Source of the DNA: Hyphomonadaceae bacterium | Lineage (GTDB): Bacteria; Pseudomonadota; Alphaproteobacteria; Caulobacterales; Aquidulcibacteraceae | Direction of reading: 5' to 3' | Length of the DNA stretch: 64,000 nucleotides | Assembly (NCBI GenBank): GCA_016791425.1 | Contig: JAEUMQ010000001.1 | Coordinates: forward strand, 668,677 to 732,676 | In this document: one piece after another, positions 32,427 to 41,915 of the stretch | Layout: each line of letters opens with the position of its first letter | Position numbering within the stretch: position 1 is the stretch's first letter | Translations under genes and position numbers: made by a program | Notes under the pieces: generated by a model | The model's input: the letters and a program-made list of their open reading frames with translations, nothing else | What the model was told of the DNA's origin: nothing | The model's database searches: none

Positions 32427-33746
32427 CTATTCGATGCGCCGATCGAGATCATTGTACACCGTGCTGCGACAGACGCCCACGAGCCGCGCGATCTCGGCCT
32501 TGGGAGCGCCCTCTTGCGCCAAGGCCTGCACCCGCTTGATCCGTTCGAGACGAAGCGCCTTCGACCAGCCGCCGACGAGCTGGACATGTCGTTTGCCGCG
32601 CGATGCCGCCCCGACCCTGGTGATCGCGGAAGCGCGGCTGGACATGTGCACGTCCTCGCCGTTGTCGAGGGACGGATGGACGCCTGACGCTTCAGGCGCA
32701 GTCGACATGTGCAATGCGTCGAGCATCATCCCCCGGCGCGTCGGGCGGGCCGTCGCGGCGTCGCCACGCACCGCCGCGCCCGCACAGCGGTACGGCGATT
32801 TCGACATGTCGGTGCACATGTCTAGATCCGCGCGGACCGCGGGCTCCCTGAAATCAGCGCTCGACATGTCCGAAGGCGACATGTCCAATTCGCCCAGCGA
32901 TTTCGTGCGCACGTCGGCAAGCGAAGCGTCGAGCTGCCCGCCTCCCAACACTGCGCCGAGCTCGTTCCGCGATTCGTACATTGCCCTGCGAGGCAGGCCG
33001 CCGAGGCTCGCAAACGTGAGAAAGGCCCGCGTCGCGAGCGCGACGAGGCTCTTCCAGAAGCCGGGGCGCTCAGCGCCGCACGGCGAGACACGGGCGCTCC
33101 GCCACGAGGCGTGGCTATAGACATACAAGCCGCCCAGCTTCACGAGCTCGATGAAGGCGGCGATTAGGTCATGCACCCGCACTTGGCTCGGCCGCGGCGT
33201 GGCGTCGCGCACATCCCGCGCCACCTGAGCCTTCTGCGCGTTCAGAGTGGCTAGCCGATCGCGACGCGTCGTGGACCATGCCGTGATCGTCGCCGGGCAG
33301 CGGCAACTCGGGGGAGCGCGCCGCATCTCCTCGTTCAAGGCCGTGATCGAGGCATCCATCGCAGCCTGAGCGCGCTGATAGGCAGAGTCGGTTTCGAGGC
33401 TGCGCTCAAAGAGACGCTGGGACGTCTCCTGCAATGCACGGCCATTCGTGTAGAGGCAGAAGCCAGCCGCGCTGACCAGAAGGACCGCACAAAGAAATAC
33501 GCGGACCTTGTCGCCCCGCTCGACGGCGCGCATCAGGAAGGTCAGCGTGACGAGCGAGATGACTTCGCAGACACCGGCGACCGATGCGAGCAGCAGCTCG
33601 TCCTTTGAGACCCAGAAGTTCACAGACAGGACGGCAGAAATGCCCACGCCGGCCACGGAAGCCAGAACACCCAGGTTCCCGCGCAACCACGGCCAAGGCT
33701 GTTCAAGCGCGGGGACGTTGTTCTGCGGCGCCTGGGCATTGCTCAT
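32427..33746 (-). CDS. Membrane protein with coiled region and C-terminal helix-turn-helix
   Basis: About 439 residues from the ATG at 33746, which follows GAAGG; a GTG at 33842 would add 32 residues. Residues 15-115 form three or four membrane helices (LGVLASVAGVGISAVLSVNFWV, LLLASVAGVCEVISLVTLTFLM, VRVFLCAVLLVSAAGFCLY). A charged helical segment follows (ETSQRLFERSLETDSAYQRAQAAMDASITALNEEM). A long low-complexity region carries repeated D/H-M-S motifs. The last 50 residues form a resolvase/Hin-like helix-turn-helix (LERIKRVQALAQEGAPKAEIARLVGVCRSTVYNDLDRR). A membrane-anchored DNA-binding role is suggested by the architecture; I do not know the family. Confidence 0.75.
   Translation of the reverse strand: MSNAQAPQNNVPALEQPWPWLRGNLGVLASVAGVGISAVLSVNFWVSKDELLLASVAGVCEVISLVTLTFLMRAVERGDKVRVFLCAVLLVSAAGFCLYTNGRALQETSQRLFERSLETDSAYQRAQAAMDASITALNEEMRRAPPSCRCPATITAWSTTRRDRLATLNAQKAQVARDVRDATPRPSQVRVHDLIAAFIELVKLGGLYVYSHASWRSARVSPCGAERPGFWKSLVALATRAFLTFASLGGLPRRAMYESRNELGAVLGGGQLDASLADVRTKSLGELDMSPSDMSSADFREPAVRADLDMCTDMSKSPYRCAGAAVRGDAATARPTRRGMMLDALHMSTAPEASGVHPSLDNGEDVHMSSRASAITRVGAASRGKRHVQLVGGWSKALRLERIKRVQALAQEGAPKAEIARLVGVCRSTVYNDLDRRIE
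32584..32884. repeat. Seven ACATGT palindromes within 300 bp
   Basis: ACATGT occurs at 32584, 32642, 32705, 32804, 32816, 32864 and 32879, mostly inside CGACATGTC or GACATGTG. All lie in the 3' half of the membrane-HTH gene. Six of the seven share one codon phase and encode D-M-S, D-M-C or H-M-S; the one at 32584 is in another phase and encodes R-H-V. This density is far above chance for GC-rich DNA. Confidence 0.6.
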
Positions 33747-34110
33747 TGAACCGTCGCCTTCGCGGGGCGCCACCGGCGCCATGCGCGCGAGGGGAGCAAG
33801 CAGGCGGTCGATCGGCAAGGGCCTGGTGACTTTGAACGACACTTGATCCGAGCACGGACGGACCGCGGCGAACGACTACAAACCCAAGCGGCCAATGAAA
33901 GAAGTTGTTGGTAAGCCGTCATGCCGGCGCCCAAGCCCCGTGGAGACGCCGCCAATCCCCGGGCTCAAGCAGCGCCTTTCGCGCCCAGCGATTCGGCGCC
34001 GCCGCAAGATTCCGCCCAGTCGCGCATTAGCGAGACGCGTTCCCGAAGACATGCAACACGCGGCGTCGACCCGGTCGTCGATCGCATGGGCGAACGCCAT
34101 CCTGATCGCC

Positions 34111-35853
34111 TCAGCATATCACTCCAAGACGGGTCGAATAACTCGCACGACTTCGCGCGAATGGCGCGAAGGCATCGTTTGCAACTTGGCCCGACCAGAA
34201 TTTCGACGGCCCTGGTCCTTCATCGCCCATCGCTCGAACGAGTCGGAGTTCGAAGAGGGCCCCGAACGCTACGAGCCCAACGAACCGTACGGAGGCGTCG
34301 TCCGCCACCGCAGTCAGCCGCGCGAACGCTTCCTCGAACGGTTCGCCGTCCTCCTCCAAGTCCGCCGCGCCGACATAGCGGCCCGGTGTCAGCACGAAGC
34401 CTTGCGCGGCGATCTCCGCCGTCTGCACCGAGCGGCAGAAGCCCGGCACGTCCGCATAGTCCGCGCGGCCCTCGCGCCAAGCATGATAGGTCTCGGCGAT
34501 GCGCCCGATATCATCCGTCGTCAGCACGCGCAGCGTACGATTCTCCGTTGTCCCGATCGCGCGCGCGTCGATGAACAGCGTCTCGCCTCGCCGGTCGCGC
34601 AGGCGCACGTCTTTCAGCAAGCCGTTCGAGCGGTCGCGCGCCAGAAACCACAAGCACACCGGAATTTGTGTCGTGTAGAAAAGCTGCCCCGGCATGGCGA
34701 CGAGGCAATCGACCAATTCCGCCTCGATCAGCGCTTTCCTGATCTCGCCTTCGCCGGATTGATTAGACGACATCGAGCCATTGGCCAGCACGAAGCCCGC
34801 GTGCCCGTGCGGCGACAGGTGATGCACGAAGTGCTGTATCCAGGCGTAATTGGCGTTGCCGTTCGGCGGCGCGCCATAGCTCCAGCGCAAATCATTGCGC
34901 CGCCGCTCCGCGCCCCAATCGGAGACGTTGAACGGCGGATTGGCGAGAATGAAATCGGCTTTCAGGTCTGGGTGCAGATCGTCGTGAAATGAATCTGCCG
35001 CGCGCGTGCCGAGATTGGCCTCGATGCCGCGAATGGCGAGGTTCATTTTCGCCAGCCGCCAGGTCTGCGGATTACTCTCCTGGCCATAGACGGAAATGTC
35101 GCCGATGCGGCCTTCGTGCTCTTCGACGAAGCGCTCGGATTGCACGAACATGCCGCCGGAGCCGCAGCACGGGTCATAGACGCGGCCCTTGAAGGGCTGC
35201 AACATCTCGACCAGCAGCTGCACAATGCAGGACGGCGTGTAGAACTGGCCGCCCTTCTTGCCTTCCGCCGCCGCGAACTGGCCGAGGAAATATTCGTAGA
35301 CGCGCCCGAGCACATCCTGGCCACCTTTTGTCTTTTCCGGCGCCATGTCGATGCCGGCGATCAGATTGATCACGCCGGCGAGGATGGATTTGTCGAGATC
35401 GGCACGCGCGTAGTTCTTCGGGAGCACGTCCTTCAGCGAGGCATTCTCGCGCTCGATCGCGTACATCGCCTCATCGACGATTTCGCCGATGGTTGGCTGC
35501 GGCGCGCTCGCCTGGATATGCGACCAGCGCGCTTCCTTCGGCACCCAGAACACGGCGGCGGAGGTGTATTCGTCCCGGTCCTCCGGGTCGGCGTGCGGGG
35601 TGGAGGCGACCTTGGCGCGGTGGCGCTCGAACCGGTCGGATATAAACTTCAGGAAGATGAGGCCGAGGACGACGTGCTTGTAGTCTGCCGCGTCCATGTT
35701 GGAGCGCAGCTTGTCGGCCGCCGCCCAGAGGGTCGCTTCGAAGCCGAGGGCGGTTTGCGACTTCCCGGCGCCGTTCTTCCCGCTCTTGCCGCCCGCCGTG
35801 CCCACACCTGTGCTCTTGGCTTCGGCGACCTTCTCGGATTTGTTACCCGCCAT
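34111..35853 (-). CDS. hsdM: Type I restriction-modification methyltransferase HsdM, orphan, altered C terminus
   Basis: A 580-residue N6-adenine methyltransferase subunit. The ATG at 35853 starts [14 protein letters not shown], a Lys/Ser-rich leader, before the HsdM N-terminal domain ([41 protein letters not shown]). The SAM motif [10 protein letters not shown] is near residue 225 and the catalytic NPPF (NPPFNVSDW) near residue 301. Family sequence holds to [27 protein letters not shown], after which the last 70 residues are unlike HsdM. No hsdS or hsdR gene follows. The 3' end was probably replaced by the accessory DNA on its left. Methylation without HsdS is unlikely unless HsdS is supplied elsewhere. 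Confidence 0.9.
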   Translation of the reverse strand: MAGNKSEKVAEAKSTGVGTAGGKSGKNGAGKSQTALGFEATLWAAADKLRSNMDAADYKHVVLGLIFLKFISDRFERHRAKVASTPHADPEDRDEYTSAAVFWVPKEARWSHIQASAPQPTIGEIVDEAMYAIERENASLKDVLPKNYARADLDKSILAGVINLIAGIDMAPEKTKGGQDVLGRVYEYFLGQFAAAEGKKGGQFYTPSCIVQLLVEMLQPFKGRVYDPCCGSGGMFVQSERFVEEHEGRIGDISVYGQESNPQTWRLAKMNLAIRGIEANLGTRAADSFHDDLHPDLKADFILANPPFNVSDWGAERRRNDLRWSYGAPPNGNANYAWIQHFVHHLSPHGHAGFVLANGSMSSNQSGEGEIRKALIEAELVDCLVAMPGQLFYTTQIPVCLWFLARDRSNGLLKDVRLRDRRGETLFIDARAIGTTENRTLRVLTTDDIGRIAETYHAWREGRADYADVPGFCRSVQTAEIAAQGFVLTPGRYVGAADLEEDGEPFEEAFARLTAVADDASVRFVGLVAFGALFELRLVRAMGDEGPGPSKFWSGQVANDAFAPFARSRASYSTRLGVIC

Positions 35854-36073
35854 CCTGCCGCCCGCTGCCCCGCCCGAATCCGTCAACCGTACCTGATGAC
35901 CCGACGACGGCACCAATCACAGGTGGCGTCGAGATTATTTCCGCCCATTGATTGCCACTCAAGACCCAAACTCGAACAGGCCTGATGGGGGAAAAATTAG
36001 GGGGAGCAATCCACTTGCGCGAGGCGGAAACGGCTATAAATTACTGAAAATACGCACCTTTATCGCATATCGC

Positions 36074-36163
36074 TGGCGGAGAGGGAGGGATTCGAACCCT
36101 CGATACCCTTGCAGGTATTCCGGTTTTCGAGACCGGCGCGATCGACCACTCCGCCACCTCTCC
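36074..36163 (-). tRNA. tRNA-Ser (anticodon CGA)
   Basis: On the minus strand a 90-nt gene folds as a class II tRNA: acceptor GGAGAGG pairs with CCTCTCC, the anticodon stem CCGGT/ACCGG encloses CTCGAAA with anticodon CGA, a long variable arm follows, and the T loop GGTTCGAATCC is standard. The 3' CCA is encoded at 36076-36074. Its 3' end points towards the accessory region on the left, the usual geometry for tRNA-targeted integration. Confidence 0.95.
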
Positions 36164-36377
36164 GCGGGGCCGACTAGGGAGCGCATAGCTAGGCTAAGCC
36201 GGTCCCCGCTTCAATGCCGGGAGCGGCCGCGCCGCACACTTTCCGGTCGCCGCGGACGCCGAGGCTCCGAGGCCTGGAGGCGAAAGAAGACGGCGCGTGC
36301 CAGACGCACGCCGCCTCACCACGCACGGGGCCTCAGCGCGCCCTCGCCCCCCGGGCGCGCGCCGCCTCGGCGCGCCC

Positions 36378-37430
36378 TCAGCGCACCTTGAGGCCGAGCC
36401 GCTCTCCCGCATAGCGCGCGCGGATCGGCGCCCACCAGTCGCGCCGCGCGAGGTACCAGGCCACGGCGCCCCGCAAGCCGCTCTCGAAATCGTGCTGCGC
36501 GCGCCAGCCGAGCTCGCGCTCGATCTTGCCGCACTCCACGGCGTAACGCCTGTCGTGGCCGGGCCTGTCGGCGACCAGTTCGACGAGCCCGCGGCGCGGC
36601 CCGATCGCCGGATCCGGCGCCAGCTCGTCGAGAATGTCGCACACGCTATGCACGACATCGAGATTGCGCCGCTCGCTGCGTCCGCCGACGAGATAGGTCT
36701 CCCCCACGCGGCCACGCTCGAGCGCAGCCTTGAGCGCACGCGCGTGATCCTCCACGTGCAGCCAGTCGCGCACGTGCCCGCCGTCGCCATAGACCGAGAT
36801 CGCGCGCCCTTCGAGCGCGTTCAGCGTCGCCAGCGGGATGAGCTTCTCGGGAAATTGATAGGGCCCGTAATTGTTCGAGCAATTGGTGACGATGATCGGC
36901 AGACCGTAGGTCGTTCCCCACGCACGCACGAGGTGATCGGACGCCGCTTTGCTGGCCGAATAGGGCGACCGCGGATCGTAGGCGCTGGCCTCATCGAAGG
37001 CGCCGTCCGCCCCGAGGCTGCCGAACACCTCGTCGGTCGAGACGTGCAGGAAGCGAAAGGTGCGCCGGCGATGCGGCGGCAGCGCTTCCCAGTATTCCAG
37101 CGCGGCCGAAAGCAGCGTGTGCGTGCCCACGACATTGGTGCGGATGAAATCCGCCGAGCCTTCGATGGAGCGGTCCACATGCGACTCCGCCGCCAGGTGC
37201 ACGATCGCATCCGGCGAAAAGTCCGCCAGCAGCCGCGCCGCCAGCGGCCTGTCGCAGATGTCTCCCTGCACGAAGCGGTAGTTCGCGCGCCCCTCCACCT
37301 CGGCCAGCGAGCTCAAATTGCCGGCATAGGTCAGCGCATCGAGGTTGAGGACGTCGAACCCGTCCCCCGCCATCAGGCGACATACGGCAGAGCCGATGAA
37401 GCCCGCGCCGCCCGTCGCCAAGATGCGCAA
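36378..37430 (-). CDS. rmlB: dTDP-glucose 4,6-dehydratase
   Basis: A 350-residue cytoplasmic short-chain dehydrogenase that converts dTDP-glucose to dTDP-4-keto-6-deoxyglucose for surface sugars. The start is a TTG at 37430, seven bases after GGGAGGG, giving MRILATGGAGFIGSAVCR; the ORF extends further but out of the family. Motifs: NAD-binding GGAGFIG, LDALTYAGNL, HLAAESHVDRSI, catalytic VSTDEVFG and the Tyr-x3-Lys in SPYSASKAASDHLVRAW, NCSNNYGPYQFPEKLIP, and GDGGHVRDWLHVEDH. The other rml genes are not nearby. It diverges from the sulfotransferase gene across 270 bases. Confidence 0.94.
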   Translation of the reverse strand: MRILATGGAGFIGSAVCRLMAGDGFDVLNLDALTYAGNLSSLAEVEGRANYRFVQGDICDRPLAARLLADFSPDAIVHLAAESHVDRSIEGSADFIRTNVVGTHTLLSAALEYWEALPPHRRRTFRFLHVSTDEVFGSLGADGAFDEASAYDPRSPYSASKAASDHLVRAWGTTYGLPIIVTNCSNNYGPYQFPEKLIPLATLNALEGRAISVYGDGGHVRDWLHVEDHARALKAALERGRVGETYLVGGRSERRNLDVVHSVCDILDELAPDPAIGPRRGLVELVADRPGHDRRYAVECGKIERELGWRAQHDFESGLRGAVAWYLARRDWWAPIRARYAGERLGLKVR

Positions 37431-37699
37431 TCCCAGGCCCTCCCAGAGCCGCCGACACGGCAGGACTCGTAGAACAGCAAGCCGCAACGGCCAAGCGCGC
37501 GACCGGGCCCGCTCAAGCCGGCGCCCGTGACACCGAAGTCACAAGATTAGGCAAACACACGCAAAATCCTGCGCCGGACGAGCGCCCGTTGACAGCCGGC
37601 GAGCCGGGGGCGCAGCCTCCGCGGCGCTGGGAACGCCGCGAACCATGGTCCGGCGAGGGGGCGCCCCTAGGTCATGCCCGGGAGCGCGAGACGCGCAGG

Positions 37700-39409
37700 A
37701 TGCTGAAGGAACCGGAAGCGAAAGCCGTCGATGGCGCAAGGGAAGCCGCTCTGTGGCGTGCGAAAGGCGACGCGCTGCACGCGGCCGGCGACGCCCGCGC
37801 CGGCGGCGCGGCGCATATGCGCGCGCTGGCGGCCTCGACCCGCGATCCTTCGTTGATGGCCGCCGCCGCCGCCCTTTCGTCCAACGACATCCCGAACGCG
37901 GAACGGCTTCTGAAGCAGCATCTGAAGCGTGCGCCGACCGATATCGGCGCGATGCGGATGCTGGCGGAGCTGGCCGTGCGCATCGGCCGCCTCGGCGACG
38001 CCGGCGCGCTGCTCGATCGCGCGCTCGAACTCGCGCCGGCCTTTGAGCCCGCGCGCTTCGCCCGTGCGCTGGTGCTCTCGCGGCGCAGTCGCCTCACCGA
38101 AGCGCTGGAAGAGACCGACCGCCTCCTTGCGATTGCGCCGGACAATTTCGCCTACCGCAACCTCAGAGCCTCGGTGCTTGTGCGCCTGGGCGGGTTCGAC
38201 GAGGCGCGCGAGATCTATGAGAGCGTGCTGCAGCAGCGTCCGAACGAGCCCAAGATCTGGATGAGCCTCGGACATGTGCTCAAGACGTCCGGGCGCACGC
38301 CGCAAGGCATCGAGGCCTACCGCAAGAGCCTCCAATTGCGTCCCGAACTCGGCGAAAGCTGGTGGAGCCTCGCCAACCTCAAGACCTTCCGCTTCACCGA
38401 CGCCGATATCTCCGCCATGCACGCCGGACTCGACACGCCGGGCGTCGATGACGAAGACCTGCTGCACCTGCACTTTGCGCTCGGCAAGGCGTACGAGGAT
38501 CGCGCCGAGTACAAGCGGTCCTTCGATCACTACAAGCAAGGCAACGCGCTGCAGCGCGCGCGCGTCGAGTACGATCCCGCCGAGGTCGGCGCCGAGGTGG
38601 AGCATTTGCGTCAGCTGCTCACGCGCGAGTTCTTCGAGGCCCGGCGCGGCCAAGGCTCGACCGCGCCCGATCCCATTTTCATTCTCGGCCTGCCGCGCGC
38701 CGGCTCCACGCTGCTTGAGCAGATCCTGGCCAGCCACCCCTTGGTGGAAGGCACGATGGAATTGCCCGACATCGACATGATCTCGCGGCGCATCGGCGTG
38801 AAGAGCGGCGAAGGCTATCCCGCCGGGCTCGCCAGCCTTTCGGCGGACGCGCTGCGTGCGATGGGCGACGAATACATCGAGCGCACGCGCGTGCAGCGCC
38901 GCCTGGGGCGCCCGTTCTTCATCGACAAGATGCCGAACAATTGGCTGCACACCGGCTTCATTCACCTCATCCTCCCGAACGCCAAGATCATCGACGCGCG
39001 CCGCCACCCGATGGCCTGCTGCTTCTCCGCCTGGAAACAGCACTTCGCGCGCGGCCAGAATTTCAGCTTCGATCTCGCCGAGATCGGCCGCTATTACCGC
39101 GATTATGTCGCGCTCATGGACCATATCGACGCGGTCGCGCCCGGGCGGGTGGTGCGCGTGATCCATGAGCGGCTGGTCGCCTCTCCCGAAGCGGAGATCC
39201 GTCGTCTGTTGGCCGCGCTCGGGCTCTCCTTTGCGGAAAGCTGCCTCGAATTCCATAAGAACGAGCGCGCCGTGCGCACGCCGAGCTCCGAGCAGGTGCG
39301 CCGGCCGATCTCGAACGAGGGCATCGATCAGTGGCGCAATTACGAGCCTTGGCTCGGGCCGCTCGTCGCAGAATTGTCGCCCGTGATCGATTCCTGGGAG
39401 CGCGCTTGA
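37700..39409 (+). CDS. TPR-repeat sulfotransferase
   Basis: A 569-residue protein. The ATG at 37700 is chosen because the 37 codons before it are biased and unlike protein. Residues 1 to about 270 hold several tetratricopeptide repeats (ERLLKQHLKRAPTDIGAMRMLAELAVRIGRLGDAGALLDRALELAP and successors). Residues about 315-569 are a PAPS-dependent sulfotransferase domain: the 5'-phosphosulfate loop FILGLPRAGSTLLEQILASHP, FIDKMPNNWLHTGFIHLILPNAKIIDARRHPMACCFS and the 3'-phosphate region. It would transfer sulfate to a peptide or sugar, probably at the cell surface. It is followed after 45 bases by a TonB receptor. Confidence 0.9.
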   Translation: MLKEPEAKAVDGAREAALWRAKGDALHAAGDARAGGAAHMRALAASTRDPSLMAAAAALSSNDIPNAERLLKQHLKRAPTDIGAMRMLAELAVRIGRLGDAGALLDRALELAPAFEPARFARALVLSRRSRLTEALEETDRLLAIAPDNFAYRNLRASVLVRLGGFDEAREIYESVLQQRPNEPKIWMSLGHVLKTSGRTPQGIEAYRKSLQLRPELGESWWSLANLKTFRFTDADISAMHAGLDTPGVDDEDLLHLHFALGKAYEDRAEYKRSFDHYKQGNALQRARVEYDPAEVGAEVEHLRQLLTREFFEARRGQGSTAPDPIFILGLPRAGSTLLEQILASHPLVEGTMELPDIDMISRRIGVKSGEGYPAGLASLSADALRAMGDEYIERTRVQRRLGRPFFIDKMPNNWLHTGFIHLILPNAKIIDARRHPMACCFSAWKQHFARGQNFSFDLAEIGRYYRDYVALMDHIDAVAPGRVVRVIHERLVASPEAEIRRLLAALGLSFAESCLEFHKNERAVRTPSSEQVRRPISNEGIDQWRNYEPWLGPLVAELSPVIDSWERA

Positions 39410-39454
39410 GACGCGCGAATGTCGAACTGTACGTGAACTGAGAGGGGACCGAAA

Positions 39455-41860
39455 ATGACCGCACACCACACGCCCCGGAAGCGCAGCAACGCGCCGCTCT
39501 TCTTCGTGTCGCTGCTGACATCGACGGCCCTCGCCGGCGTCGCCGCCGCACAGACCCAGTCGGACGAGATCATCGTCACCGCGACCAAGCGCTCGGAGAA
39601 CATCCAGGACGTGCCCCTGAGCGTGCAGGCGCTCGGCGAGCGGACGCTCGACCAGCACCAGGTCTCCTCGTTCGACGATTACGCGACCCTCTTGCCCAGC
39701 GTGAGCTATCAATCGTTCGGACCCGGCCAGGCCCAGCTCGCCTTCCGCGGCGTCACCAGCGGCGGCGACGGGCTGCCGATCGGCTCCTCGCCGACCGCCT
39801 CGATGTATGTGGACGACACTCCCGTCACCACCATCGGCTCGAGCGTCGATCTACACATCTACGACATCGACCGCGTCGAGGCGCTGTCCGGGCCGCAAGG
39901 CACGCTCTTCGGCGCCAGCTCGCTCTCGGGCGTCGTGCGCATCATCACCAACCAGCCCGATCCGTCAGGTTTCGAGGCCGGCTACGACGTGGAGGCCAAC
40001 AAGTTCACCGACGGCGAGGCCGGCGGCAGCTTCGAAGGGTTCGCCAATCTTCCCCTCGGCGATCGCATCGCGCTGCGCGTCGTCGGCTTCTACGAACGGG
40101 AAGGCGGCTACATCGACAACGTGCCGGGCTCGCGCACATACATCCTCGGCGACACGGATCCGACGACGAATCTCACCGTGAACAATTCGCGGCTCGTCGC
40201 CGACGACATCAACAGCGTCGAGACCTATGGCGGCCGCGCAGCCCTGCGCATCGACCTCAACGACAACTGGACCTCGACGACGACGGCGATGGGGCAGCAC
40301 CAGCAGGTGGACGGCCCCTTCCTGTACGATCCCTTCATCCGAGGCGCCCACGACCTCCGCGACCCGCTCGTCAGCGACGACCTTGTCGTCCGCGACTACG
40401 TGCCGACCAGCAACGAAGACCAATGGTGGATGATCTCGCAGACCATCCAGGGCCGCATCGGCAATTTCGATCTCGTTTATGCGGGCAGCTATTTCGACCG
40501 CAAGATTGAGTCCGTCGCCGACTATTCGTACTACACAGTCGCGTACGACACGCTGGAAGGCTATTATTACACGAACATTCCCGACGGCTCCGGCGGCTTC
40601 GTCGATCCGACGCAATGGTTCAGCCAGAACGAAGATTACACCAAGGAGACGCACGAGCTGCGCGTCACGTCGCCGGCGGACTACCGCTTCCGCGTGACCG
40701 CCGGGCTCTTCTACCAGAAGCAGACCAACCACGATCAGCCGAACTTCTTCATCCCTGGGCTGGGCGCAGCGCCGCCGACGCTCAATCCGACCCCGATCCC
40801 CGGCTTCGGCGATTCTCTCTTCATCCGGCGGCTAAACCGCGAAGACACCGACACGGCCGTGTTCGGCGAAGCCTCCTTCGATTTCACCGAAGCCTTGACG
40901 GTGACGGCAGGCGTACGCCTGTTCAAGGCCGAGAACTCGCTCGTCGGCTTCTCGGGTTTCGCCTCGAACATCGGCGCCTGCTACGGCCCCGCCACCGCGG
41001 GGGGGCCATGCGACAACATCAACAAGACCTTTGAGGAGGAGAGCGAGACCTACAAGCTGTCCGCCTCCTACGACATCGACGACGACCGCATGGTCTACGT
41101 GACCTACTCCACCGGCTATCGCCCCGGCGGCGTCAATCGCCGCGCCGGGATCGTGCCGTACGTCGCCGACACGCTGACCAATTTCGAGATCGGCGCGAAG
41201 ACGATGTGGCTCGACCGCCGCCTGCGCCTGAACGGCGCGATCTTCTTCCAGGACTGGGACGACCTGCAGATGGCGCTGAGCCCGCTCGGCTCGGCGGGCG
41301 TCACCAACATCTACAATGCCGGCACCGCCAGCATTAAGGGCGCTGAAATCGACGCCTCCTACACGGTCGGCGGCTTCACGCTATCGGGTTCCGGGTCCCT
41401 GATCGACGCGAACCTGACCAGCGATTTCTGCGCGTTCGATGCACTCGGCAACAGCGTGTGCCTGCCGGGCGAGGACCCCGCGGCCCCATCGGGAACGCAA
41501 CTTCCCGTGCAGCCGAAATTCAAGGCGACGGCCACGGCGCGCTACAATTTCATGCTCGGCTCGTGGGAGTCCTTCGTTCAGGGCACGGTGCTGCATCAAT
41601 CGCAGACCCGGCCCTACCTGCTGACGAGCGACTTCTTCTCCTCGGGCGGCGTGAACACTGAGCCCTTCACGACGCTGGACCTGTCGATCGGCGGCGAACA
41701 CAACGATCTGAGCCTCGAGGCTTTCCTCCACAACGCCACCGACGAGCGCGGCGTGCTCACGCTGAACACGTCGTGCGCGCCGACTTTCTGCGGCTTCTAC
41801 GCGCGCGCCTATCCGGTCCAGCCGCGCATCTTCGGCGTCCGCCTGAGCCAGCGCTTCTAA
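39455..41860 (+). CDS. TonB-dependent outer-membrane receptor
   Basis: An 801-residue receptor for energised uptake of an unknown ligand. GAGAGGGGACC precedes the ATG. Residues 1-33 are a signal peptide ending AAAQ, then the TonB-box region DEIIVTATKRSENIQDVPLSVQAL. The plug shows LAFRGVTSGGDG, VEALSGPQGTLFGASSLSGVVRIIT, and the barrel ends with YARAYPVQPRIFGVRLSQRF, whose terminal Phe is the usual insertion signal. It belongs to the large group of receptors of alphaproteobacteria that take up organic compounds. It precedes the amidohydrolase gene by 54 bases. A half-match to the IclR site (GTCGAAC) lies near 39420. Confidence 0.93.
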   Translation: MTAHHTPRKRSNAPLFFVSLLTSTALAGVAAAQTQSDEIIVTATKRSENIQDVPLSVQALGERTLDQHQVSSFDDYATLLPSVSYQSFGPGQAQLAFRGVTSGGDGLPIGSSPTASMYVDDTPVTTIGSSVDLHIYDIDRVEALSGPQGTLFGASSLSGVVRIITNQPDPSGFEAGYDVEANKFTDGEAGGSFEGFANLPLGDRIALRVVGFYEREGGYIDNVPGSRTYILGDTDPTTNLTVNNSRLVADDINSVETYGGRAALRIDLNDNWTSTTTAMGQHQQVDGPFLYDPFIRGAHDLRDPLVSDDLVVRDYVPTSNEDQWWMISQTIQGRIGNFDLVYAGSYFDRKIESVADYSYYTVAYDTLEGYYYTNIPDGSGGFVDPTQWFSQNEDYTKETHELRVTSPADYRFRVTAGLFYQKQTNHDQPNFFIPGLGAAPPTLNPTPIPGFGDSLFIRRLNREDTDTAVFGEASFDFTEALTVTAGVRLFKAENSLVGFSGFASNIGACYGPATAGGPCDNINKTFEEESETYKLSASYDIDDDRMVYVTYSTGYRPGGVNRRAGIVPYVADTLTNFEIGAKTMWLDRRLRLNGAIFFQDWDDLQMALSPLGSAGVTNIYNAGTASIKGAEIDASYTVGGFTLSGSGSLIDANLTSDFCAFDALGNSVCLPGEDPAAPSGTQLPVQPKFKATATARYNFMLGSWESFVQGTVLHQSQTRPYLLTSDFFSSGGVNTEPFTTLDLSIGGEHNDLSLEAFLHNATDERGVLTLNTSCAPTFCGFYARAYPVQPRIFGVRLSQRF

Positions 41861-41880
41861 CCCTACCGGGCGACTTCTCT

Positions 41881-41915
41881 TGCGCCGTTCCTCGCCTTGC
41901 GTGAGGAACGGCGCA
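41881..41915 (+). promoter_or_regulatory. Perfect 12-13 bp hairpin covering the amidohydrolase ribosome-binding site
   Basis: GCGCCGTTCCTC (41882-41893) pairs exactly with GAGGAACGGCGC (41903-41914) around a 9-base loop; T41881 can also pair with A41915 of the start codon. The right arm contains the GAGGA ribosome-binding site and touches the ATG. No T-run follows, so translational control fits better than termination of the TonB-receptor transcript. Confidence 0.6.

Noticed and set aside
28672..34110. Left attachment site (copy of the tRNA-Ser 3' end)
   Set aside because: I scanned the gaps near 28.7-28.9 kb and 33.8-34.1 kb for the GGATTCGAACCC region and found no convincing copy.
39418..39432. 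A fourth IclR site upstream of the first TonB receptor
   Set aside because: Only one half (TCGAAC) matches; the left arm is CGCG rather than TTCG, and there is no second site 19 bp away.
37667..39712. 681-codon open frame opposite the sulfotransferase gene
   Set aside because: Shadow of a real gene in GC-rich DNA, and it also crosses into the TonB receptor.
41861..41914. Hairpin after the TonB receptor as a standard terminator
   Set aside because: The stem is strong but directly followed by the start codon with no T-run, so I classed it as a translational-control candidate.
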